Shown: positions 55,138 to 62,311 of the stretch, in pieces
How the letters are laid out: every line of letters begins with the position of its first letter
Numbering within the stretch: position 1 is the stretch's first letter
Assembly: GCF_000723205.1 (NCBI RefSeq)
Contig: NZ_HG315671.1
Span: forward strand, 384,851-448,850
Reading direction: 5' to 3'
Length of the DNA: 64,000 nucleotides
Source: Formosa agariphila KMM 3901
GTDB lineage: Bacteria; Bacteroidota; Bacteroidia; Flavobacteriales; Flavobacteriaceae
Notes under the pieces: model-generated
What the model saw: the letters and a program-made list of their open reading frames with translations, nothing else
Databases searched by the model: none
What the model was told of the DNA's origin: nothing
Made by a program: the position numbers and the translations under genes

Positions 55138-55218
55138 CATTTTTCTATTAGGTATGCCTTAAAAATTAGGGTGCATTTGGCTTTTAGTTTTAATTTATTA
55201 ACTCAAAAAGAAAGAAAA

Positions 55219-56502
55219 ATGAGTACACAAAAATTCGCAACACAAGCGTTGCACGCAGGACACGATGTTACAAAAAATGGAGGAACACGTGCGGTGCCAA
55301 TTTATCAAACTTCATCTTATGTGTTTAACGATTCAGACCATGCAGCAAACTTATTTGCGCTGGCAGAACCAGGTTACATTTACACACGATTAAACAACCC
55401 TACTAACGATATTTTAGAGCAGCGTCTAGCAGCAATCGAAGGCGGTATTGCAGCAGTTGTTACTGCTTCTGGAACGGCGGCGATTTCTACAGCTTTATTA
55501 ACATTATTAAAAGCTGGAGATCATATTGTAGCATCTAGTAGTTTGTATGGCGGAACCTACAATTTATTGGCTGTTACTTTACCAAGACACGGTATTACAA
55601 CCACATTTGTAGACCCTTCTGAGGCTGAAAATTTTCAAGCTGCAGTACAAGATAATACACGAGCTGTATTTATTGAATCTTTAGGGAATCCGAAATTAGA
55701 TGTTTTAGATATTGAAGCTATTGCCAAAGTATCTAAAGCGAATGATATTCCTTTAATTGTAGATAATACAGTGGCTTCTCCAGCCTTATTAAATCCAATT
55801 CAATACGGTGCAAATCTTGTTATTCACTCGTTAACAAAATACATTAACGGAAACGGCACAAGTTTAGGAGGTGTTATTGTCGATGCTGGAACATTTAATT
55901 GGGCAAACGGAAAATTCCCTGAATTTACAGAACCATCTGCAGGATATCACGGGTTAGTATATAGCGAGGTTTTAAAAGAAGCCGCGTTTATTGCTAAAGT
56001 TAGAATTGAGGGCTTACGTGACTATGGTAGTGCTTTAAGTCCGTTTAACGCCTTTCAAATTATTCAAGGGTTAGAAACTTTAGAATTACGTATTAAAAAA
56101 CATAGTGAAAATGCTTTGGCTTTAGCACAATGGTTGGAAACACAAGACGAAATTGCTTGGGTAAATTATCCAGGTTTAGAAAGTAGTAAATATAAAGCTT
56201 TAGCAGATAAATACCTTCCAAAAGGCCAAAGCGGTATGGTAACATTTGGGCATAAAGGTGGTTTTGATGCTGCTAAAATTATAGCCGATAAAACTCAAAT
56301 ATTCTCACTTTTAGCAAATATTGGAGATACCAAATCATTAATCATTCACCCTTCAAGTACCACGCATCAGCAGTTAGATGATGCGGCTCAAGCAGCTTCT
56401 GGAGTGACTAAAGATTTAGTGCGTTTATCTGTAGGAATAGAGGATTTAGAAGATCTAAAATCTGATTTAAAACAAGCCTTCGAAGCTGTTAAAAACGCCT
56501 AA
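55219..56502 (+). CDS. metY: O-acetylhomoserine aminocarboxypropyltransferase/sulfhydrylase
   Basis: 427 residues from the ATG at 55219 (MSTQKFATQALHAGHD); a longer reading from 55171 adds 16 residues inside the riboswitch leader and is unlikely. The Cys/Met-metabolism PLP fold shows YIYTRLNNPTNDILEQRLAAIEGG and the Schiff-base Lys in VIHSLTKYINGNGTS. Length (about 425) and the GKFPEF insert mark the MetY rather than MetB/MetZ branch. It makes homocysteine from O-acetylhomoserine and sulfide. SAM-I control upstream; 52 bp before the fusion gene. Confidence 0.94.
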   Translation: MSTQKFATQALHAGHDVTKNGGTRAVPIYQTSSYVFNDSDHAANLFALAEPGYIYTRLNNPTNDILEQRLAAIEGGIAAVVTASGTAAISTALLTLLKAGDHIVASSSLYGGTYNLLAVTLPRHGITTTFVDPSEAENFQAAVQDNTRAVFIESLGNPKLDVLDIEAIAKVSKANDIPLIVDNTVASPALLNPIQYGANLVIHSLTKYINGNGTSLGGVIVDAGTFNWANGKFPEFTEPSAGYHGLVYSEVLKEAAFIAKVRIEGLRDYGSALSPFNAFQIIQGLETLELRIKKHSENALALAQWLETQDEIAWVNYPGLESSKYKALADKYLPKGQSGMVTFGHKGGFDAAKIIADKTQIFSLLANIGDTKSLIIHPSSTTHQQLDDAAQAASGVTKDLVRLSVGIEDLEDLKSDLKQAFEAVKNA

Positions 56503-56554
56503 CAGTTTCTTTTAAATTAAGCCCTTTTAACTCGAAGCTTTTATATATTGCGAC

Positions 56555-59500
56555 ATGAAAAATTTACAATTTATTTCTCTAGATTCCTACCAAACCATCA
56601 GTGGTGCAGTCTTACCTATTCAATTGTCTTACGAAGTGTTTGGGCAACCCCTACACGAAGCGCCAATTGTTTTAGTAAATCATGCACTAACCGGAAACAG
56701 TAACGTTGCTGGTGAAGGCGGCTGGTGGAGTGATCTTATTGGTGATAATAAAATTATAGATACTAAGAAATTTACGGTCCTGTCGTTTAATATTCCAGGT
56801 AATGGATATGACGGATTTGTTATCGAGAATTATAAAGATTTCGTAGCTCGCGATATGGCAAATATCTTTTTAAAAGGGCTTGAATTATTAAAAATAGATT
56901 CGGTTTTTGCTATGGTTGGAGGCTCTTTAGGTGGTGGTATTGCCTGGGAAATGGCTGTTATTCATCCTACGTTAGCCGAGAATTTAATTGTGGTGGCAAC
57001 CGACTGGAAATCTACAGATTGGTTAATTGCAAACTGTCAAATTCAGGAGCAGTTTTTAATGAACTCTAATAACCCTGTTCACGATGCGCGTATGCATGCC
57101 ATGTTGTGTTATAGAACACCAAAATCGTTTAAAGAACGCTTTCATAGAAGTAAGAATGAAGATTTAGAAATCTTTAATGTCGAGAGTTGGTTATTGCATC
57201 ACGGAAACAAATTACAAGAGCGTTTTCAGCTTTCAGCATATAAATTAATGAATCAATTGTTACGTACTATTGATGTCACTAAAGGGCGACCTGAAGATGT
57301 AAATGTTTTGGATATTATAGAATCTAATATTGCAATCGTTGGTGTGGATTCTGATTTGTTTTTTACAGCTGAAGAGAATCGTGAAACACAAAAAAAATTA
57401 GCACTTACACATCCAAATGTAACGTATAACGAAATTCATTCCGATCACGGTCATGATGCATTTTTAATTGAATTTGAACAATTAGAAACCATTGTAGAAG
57501 GCATATTTAAACCGGAATTGAAAAATAAACGTTTAAAAGTCTTGAAGTTTGGAGGGAAATCTCTCGCCAATGGAGAAGGCCTAGAAACGGTTCTTAATAT
57601 TATAGAAAATAAAGTTAAGAACGATGAAAAAATAGCAGTTGTACTTTCGGCTAGAGGCTCGTCTACAGACCAGTTGGAAAATATCCTTAAGAAGGCTAAA
57701 AATGATGAGTCTTATAAAAAAGATTTAGAAACCTTTAAAGCCTATCAAATTGAACCTTGTCCGGAAATCGATTTCTCTGAAGAGTTTTCAGTTCTAGATA
57801 AAGTGTTCGGTGGTGTAAAGTTATTAGGAGATTACAGTAAGAAAATTAAAGATGAAGTTTTAGCTCAAGGTGAATTATTATCGGTTAAATTAGTAGCAGA
57901 ATTACTCAATAAACGCGGTGTTAATGCCCATGCAACAGATTCTAGATTACTTATTAAAACAGATGATACTTATGGTAATGCACAGCCAAATACCAAAGTG
58001 TCTAAAGAGAATGTTTTAAAGCATTTTAAAAAATATAATGGAGATACGGTAAATATTATAACAGGATTTATCGCCTCTAATCAAGATAATAAAACAACGA
58101 CTTTAGGTCGAAACGGAAGTAATTATTCGGCAGCACTTTTAGCTAATTTCTTAGATGCTGAAGAATTGCAGAATTATACACACGTAAACGGAATTTATAC
58201 GGCAAATCCAGACTTGGTTCCAGATGCCAAAAAGATTGAAGAATTATCGTTTGCAGAGGCGAACGAGTTGGCTAATTTTGGTGCAACGGTTTTACATGCC
58301 AAAACGATTATTCCGTTATTAGAGAAAAATATCTCACTCCGTATTTTAAATACTTTTAATAGCGGCGACCAAGGAACTTTAATAACAGCTAAAACAGCTT
58401 CTAAAGGCATTCGTTCATTATCGGTTTTAGATAATGTGGCGTTAATTAATTTAGAAGGCCGCGGTTTATTAGGAAAAGTAGGTGTCGATGCGCGTGTGTT
58501 TAAAACATTAAGTGCAAACGATATTAGTGTAAGTATTATTTCGCAAGGCTCGTCTGAACGTGGATTAGGATTGGTGGTCGATGCCGATAAAGCATCGCAA
58601 GCTGTAATTGCTTTAGAGCGTGAGTTTGAAACCGATTTTTATGTTCAAGATGTTAATAGAATTGGAATTATAGATGATGTTGCTGTAATTTCAATTGTAG
58701 GTCAAGATTTAAGTACGTTCCACAAACCGTTTAATGCACTGATTAAAAATCAGATTGTTCCGTTGCTTTTCAACAATACCATTACAGGTGAAAACGTGAG
58801 TTTGGTGGTTAGAAAATCACAACTTCATAAAGCTTTAAATGTGATTCATGGAGAGATTTTTGGAATATCTAAAAAAATAAACTTGGCTATTTTTGGTCAT
58901 GGATTAGTAGGTGGAACATTAATCGATCAGATTATTGCTTCGGCTAAAGATATTGAAAAACGTAAAGGCATAAAATTGAATATTTTTGCGATTGCAAATT
59001 CAAGACAAGTGCTGTTAAATAGAAAAGGGATAAGTGCTAATTGGAAAGCCGACTTGCAAGAAAACGGAAAAGATTTTACGTTCGAAGGTTTAGTGGCATA
59101 TACCAAAAAGCATCATTTAGAAAACTTAATTGCAATTGATAACACAGCGAGTGCAACTTTTGTCTCTAATTATATTCCGTTAGTAGAGCATGGTTTCGAC
59201 CTTGTTTCATCTAATAAAATAGCAAATACAGTCGATTTTAAATTCTATAGTGAATTGAGACAAGTCTTGGCTAAAAATCAGAAAAACTATCTTTACGAAA
59301 CTAATGTTGGAGCAGGGTTACCGTTAATCGATACGATTAAGCTCTTGCATTTATCTGGAGAAAATATTACTAAAATTAGAGGTGTGTTCTCAGGGTCGTT
59401 AAGTTATTTATTTAATAATTATTCGCTTAAAAACGAACCATTCTCAAAGGTACTACAAGAAGCCGTAGACCAAGGATTTACAGAGCCTGATCCAAGAGAA

Positions 59501-59956
59501 GACCTATGTGGGAACGATGTTGCTAGAAAATTATTAATTTTGGCAAGAGAATTGGACTTACATAACGAAATTACTGATGTTGATATTCAGAATTTAATTC
59601 CTGAAGATTTACGACGTATAGATAAAGAAGCCTTTTTAAAATCGTTTACAGAAATGGACGATTTATATCAAAGCATTAAAGACCAACAAAAATCAGGTCA
59701 TGTTTTAAGATATATAGGTGATTTACACGGTGATTTAGCCGATGAAAAAGGTGCTAAATTAGAAGTAAAATTAGTATCTGTTCCAGAAAGCTCACCATTA
59801 GGATCTTTAAAAGGATCCGATTCAATTTTCGAAATTTACACAGAGTCTTATGGCGATCAGCCCGTAGTGATTCAGGGCGCAGGTGCAGGAGCAGCAGTTA
59901 CCGCTCGTGGTGTATTTGGAGATATTTTAAGATTAACAGAAAAAAACACGTATTAG
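56555..59956 (+). CDS. fused homoserine O-acyltransferase (MetX-like), aspartokinase and homoserine dehydrogenase
   Basis: 1133 residues with three domains in order. Residues 1 to ~325: alpha/beta-hydrolase of the MetX type, with VNHALTGNSNV, nucleophile Ser124 in VGGSLGGG, and VGVDSDLFF and HSDHGHDAF for the acid and His. Residues ~330-770: aspartokinase starting KFGGKSLANGEG, with TTLGRNGSNYSAALLA and two ACT repeats (LEGRGLLGKVGVDARVF). Residues ~775-1133: homoserine dehydrogenase starting AIFGHGLVGGTLI. It thus covers aspartate phosphorylation, homoserine formation and homoserine acylation; aspartate-semialdehyde dehydrogenase is missing. ThrA-like order with a MetX head. Frame is intact throughout. 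Confidence 0.93.
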   Translation: MKNLQFISLDSYQTISGAVLPIQLSYEVFGQPLHEAPIVLVNHALTGNSNVAGEGGWWSDLIGDNKIIDTKKFTVLSFNIPGNGYDGFVIENYKDFVARDMANIFLKGLELLKIDSVFAMVGGSLGGGIAWEMAVIHPTLAENLIVVATDWKSTDWLIANCQIQEQFLMNSNNPVHDARMHAMLCYRTPKSFKERFHRSKNEDLEIFNVESWLLHHGNKLQERFQLSAYKLMNQLLRTIDVTKGRPEDVNVLDIIESNIAIVGVDSDLFFTAEENRETQKKLALTHPNVTYNEIHSDHGHDAFLIEFEQLETIVEGIFKPELKNKRLKVLKFGGKSLANGEGLETVLNIIENKVKNDEKIAVVLSARGSSTDQLENILKKAKNDESYKKDLETFKAYQIEPCPEIDFSEEFSVLDKVFGGVKLLGDYSKKIKDEVLAQGELLSVKLVAELLNKRGVNAHATDSRLLIKTDDTYGNAQPNTKVSKENVLKHFKKYNGDTVNIITGFIASNQDNKTTTLGRNGSNYSAALLANFLDAEELQNYTHVNGIYTANPDLVPDAKKIEELSFAEANELANFGATVLHAKTIIPLLEKNISLRILNTFNSGDQGTLITAKTASKGIRSLSVLDNVALINLEGRGLLGKVGVDARVFKTLSANDISVSIISQGSSERGLGLVVDADKASQAVIALEREFETDFYVQDVNRIGIIDDVAVISIVGQDLSTFHKPFNALIKNQIVPLLFNNTITGENVSLVVRKSQLHKALNVIHGEIFGISKKINLAIFGHGLVGGTLIDQIIASAKDIEKRKGIKLNIFAIANSRQVLLNRKGISANWKADLQENGKDFTFEGLVAYTKKHHLENLIAIDNTASATFVSNYIPLVEHGFDLVSSNKIANTVDFKFYSELRQVLAKNQKNYLYETNVGAGLPLIDTIKLLHLSGENITKIRGVFSGSLSYLFNNYSLKNEPFSKVLQEAVDQGFTEPDPREDLCGNDVARKLLILARELDLHNEITDVDIQNLIPEDLRRIDKEAFLKSFTEMDDLYQSIKDQQKSGHVLRYIGDLHGDLADEKGAKLEVKLVSVPESSPLGSLKGSDSIFEIYTESYGDQPVVIQGAGAGAAVTARGVFGDILRLTEKNTY

Positions 59957-59960
59957 TACC

Positions 59961-61127
59961 ATGAAAGATAATCATTTCGAAACAGAAGCTATTAGAACAC
60001 AAACAGAGCGTTCTCAGTTTTTAGAACATTCAACACCTTTATATTTAAGTTCAAGCTTTGTTTTTGAAGATGCCGAGGATATGCGTGCATCATTTACAGA
60101 AGAAAAAGAACGTAATATTTACAGCCGTTTTACAAATCCAAATACATCAGAGTTTATAGATAAAGTTTGTAAAATGGAAGGTGCCGAAAGTGGTTATGCA
60201 TTTGCTACGGGAATGTCTGCCGTGTTTTCAACTTTTGCAGCGCTTTTAAACAGTGGCGATCATATTGTGTCGGCAAGTTCTGTGTTTGGTTCTACACATG
60301 CGCTGTTTACTAAATTTCTTCCGAAGTGGAATATAGAAACATCATACTTTAATGTCAATGATGTCGATAAAATTGAAAGCCTAATTACTCCAAATACAAA
60401 AATCTTATATGCAGAGAGTCCAACAAACCCTGCTGTAGATATTATAGATTTAGAAGTTTTAGGTGCTATTGCAAAAAAACATAACATCTTATTGGTGATA
60501 GATAATTGTTTCGCCACACCGTATTTACAAAACCCAATAGAATTTGGAGCAGACATCGTTATTCATTCTGCTACAAAATTAATGGATGGTCAAGGTCGTG
60601 TTTTAGGAGGCGTTGCTGTAGGTCGTGCCGATTTAATTCGCGAAATCTATTTGTTTTCAAGAAATACAGGTCCAGCGCTATCTCCATTCAATGCATGGGT
60701 GTTGTCTAAAAGTTTAGAAACCTTAGCGGTTCGTGTAGATAAACATTGCGATAATGCATTAAAAGTTGCCGAATTTTTAGAAGGGCATGATAATGTAACA
60801 CTTGTAAAATATCCGTTTTTAAAGTCGCATCCACAATACGACATTGCTAAAAAACAAATGAAACAAGGTGGTAATATTATCGCGTTCGAAGTTAAAGGCG
60901 GTGTAGAAGGTGGTCGTGCATTCTTAAACAAAATTAAAGTATTGTCCTTATCGGCAAACCTTGGAGATACACGTACTATTGTAACACATCCGGCATCTAC
61001 AACACATAGTAAACTAAGTACCGAAGACAGATTAGAAACAGGTATTACAGACGGTTTAGTTCGTATTTCTGTGGGATTAGAGCATACAGATGATATTATT
61101 AAGGATTTAAAACAGGCTTTAGATTAA
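59961..61127 (+). CDS. metZ: O-succinyl/acetyl-homoserine sulfhydrylase (MetZ-like)
   Basis: 388 residues of the Cys/Met-metabolism PLP family: SRFTNPNTSEFIDKVCKMEGAESGYAFATGMSAV, PLP Lys in VIHSATKLMDGQGRVLGG, and the C-terminal VTHPASTTHSKLSTEDR. The length and GQGRVLGG segment place it in the MetZ branch, distinct from the MetY-like gene upstream. Starts 4 bp after the fusion gene stop. Two parallel homocysteine-forming enzymes in one operon suggest different acyl substrates or sulfide affinities. Confidence 0.9.
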   Translation: MKDNHFETEAIRTQTERSQFLEHSTPLYLSSSFVFEDAEDMRASFTEEKERNIYSRFTNPNTSEFIDKVCKMEGAESGYAFATGMSAVFSTFAALLNSGDHIVSASSVFGSTHALFTKFLPKWNIETSYFNVNDVDKIESLITPNTKILYAESPTNPAVDIIDLEVLGAIAKKHNILLVIDNCFATPYLQNPIEFGADIVIHSATKLMDGQGRVLGGVAVGRADLIREIYLFSRNTGPALSPFNAWVLSKSLETLAVRVDKHCDNALKVAEFLEGHDNVTLVKYPFLKSHPQYDIAKKQMKQGGNIIAFEVKGGVEGGRAFLNKIKVLSLSANLGDTRTIVTHPASTTHSKLSTEDRLETGITDGLVRISVGLEHTDDIIKDLKQALD

Positions 61128-61141
61128 GTTTTAAAAATCAG

Positions 61142-61149
61142 TATATTTG
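61142..61149 (+). promoter_or_regulatory. -7 promoter element of the Rrf2 gene
   Basis: TATATTTG matches TAnnTTTG and is followed by CATC, the same 12 bases as at the tRNA-Tyr promoter. It ends 4 bp before the ATG, so the transcript may start on the start codon. The -33 element is weak. Confidence 0.5.
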
Positions 61150-61153
61150 CATC

Positions 61154-61561
61154 ATGCTTTCAAAGAAAACCAAATACGGTCTAAAGGCCTTACTATTTTT
61201 AGCGCGTCAAGAAAATAATACGCCAGTACAAATCAGTATGATTTCTAAGAGTGAAAATATTTCACAAAAATTCTTGGAAAGCATACTGTTAACCCTTCGG
61301 AAAATAGGCGTTTTAGGTTCTAAGAAAGGAAAAAACGGTGGGTATTATTTGCTAAAAGCTCCAGAAGACATAAAAATGTCTTTGGTAATGAGAACCCTTG
61401 AAGGGCCAATTGCCATGGTGCCATGTGTAAGTTTAAATTTCTACGAAAAGTGCGACGATTGCCCAGATGAGACCCTTTGCGGCGTGCATACTTTAATGGC
61501 AGAAGTGCGTGACAAAACACTAGACATCTTCAATAATAAGTCGTTAGCCGATTTAGTTTAA
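61154..61561 (+). CDS. Rrf2-family transcriptional regulator, probably of sulfur assimilation
   Basis: 135 residues. The winged helix-turn-helix shows MLSKKTKYGLKALLFLARQ, QISMISKSENISQKFLESILLTLRKIGVL and GKNGGYYLLKAP. Four cysteines (91, 100, 103, 109; PCVSLNFYEKCDDCPDETLCG) follow, the IscR-like cluster-binding region, so it may carry an Fe-S cluster, unlike CymR, which lacks it. It is set between metZ (26 bp) and cysH and is a likely repressor of the cysH promoter, whose start overlaps a CCTA-N9-TAGG palindrome. Regulated target is inference. Confidence 0.88.
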   Translation: MLSKKTKYGLKALLFLARQENNTPVQISMISKSENISQKFLESILLTLRKIGVLGSKKGKNGGYYLLKAPEDIKMSLVMRTLEGPIAMVPCVSLNFYEKCDDCPDETLCGVHTLMAEVRDKTLDIFNNKSLADLV

Positions 61562-61581
61562 CATTATTTTTTTAAAATTAG

Positions 61582-61638
61582 TTTGCATATGTTGGGAACA
61601 ACATATACATTTGTCAAATAACCTACTAAATCGATAGG
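61582..61638 (+). promoter_or_regulatory. cysH promoter with two palindromic operator candidates
   Basis: TTTG (61582-61585), 20 bp, then TACATTTG (61606-61613) is a full consensus promoter; transcription would start near 61619. An 8-bp inverted repeat ATATGTTG-GGAA-CAACATAT (61587-61606) fills the spacer, and CCTA-ctaaatcga-TAGG (61622-61638) lies over the start region. Both places would let a repressor block RNA polymerase. The adjacent Rrf2 gene is the obvious candidate. Confidence 0.65.
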
Positions 61639-61671
61639 ATTAACAGATGTAGTTAAGTTAAAGAAGAAATT

Positions 61672-62298
61672 ATGTTGGATAGTACAATAGATATTTCGTA
61701 TTGGAATAAGGAATTAAGACACAAAACCCCTCAAGAGATAATTGATTGGGCTTTGGCGTTAACAGATAAGAAAATAGTTACTACAAGCTTTGGAGTATAT
61801 TCTGCAGTGTTGTTAAGTACTATTTCAAAACAAGATAACGACATTAAAGTAGTGTGGTGTGATACGCTTTTTAATACACCAGAAACGTATGACCATGCAG
61901 AAAATCTAATTGAGACGTACAACTTAAATGTTCAAAAATATGAGCCTTTGTTGAGTAAATCGGTAGTTGAAACAACAATAGGAATCCCAGACGTAACCAG
62001 TCCAAAACATGCCGAATTTACAGAGATTGTAAAGCTAGAGCCATTTAGTAGAGCTCTAGCCGAACAAGCTCCAGAACTTTGGTTTACAAATATCCGTGTA
62101 AGACAAACTGAATACAGAAAGTCTAAAGATATTTTAAGCTGGAGTAAAGATGGTGTTTTAAAAGTGAGTCCATTTTACTATTGGTCAGACGAAGATTTAG
62201 ATGCGTATATCGTAGAACAAAATCTTCCTAAAAACCAATTTTATTTTGACCCAACAAAAGCCTTACAAAATAGAGAGTGTGGAATCCACTTTCAATAA
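61672..62298 (+). CDS. cysH: phosphoadenylyl-sulfate reductase
   Basis: 208 residues. The PP-loop SFG motif (VTTSFGVYSAVLLST) and WFTNIRVRQTEYRKS are the adenylyl-sulfate site; the catalytic Cys is in the C-terminal ECGIHFQ (Cys203). The paired CC/CxxC cluster cysteines of APS reductases are absent, so this is the PAPS-reducing type by sequence. It makes sulfite. Short relative to many CysH (about 240). It is followed after 13 bp by the sulfite/nitrite reductase. Confidence 0.92.
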   Translation: MLDSTIDISYWNKELRHKTPQEIIDWALALTDKKIVTTSFGVYSAVLLSTISKQDNDIKVVWCDTLFNTPETYDHAENLIETYNLNVQKYEPLLSKSVVETTIGIPDVTSPKHAEFTEIVKLEPFSRALAEQAPELWFTNIRVRQTEYRKSKDILSWSKDGVLKVSPFYYWSDEDLDAYIVEQNLPKNQFYFDPTKALQNRECGIHFQ

Positions 62299-62311
62299 AT
62301 GAAAAAGAATC

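Noticed and set aside
55171-55218. Longer start for metY (MHLAF...)
   Set aside because: It would begin in the riboswitch-controlled leader; the family N-terminus STQKFATQALHAG starts at 55219.
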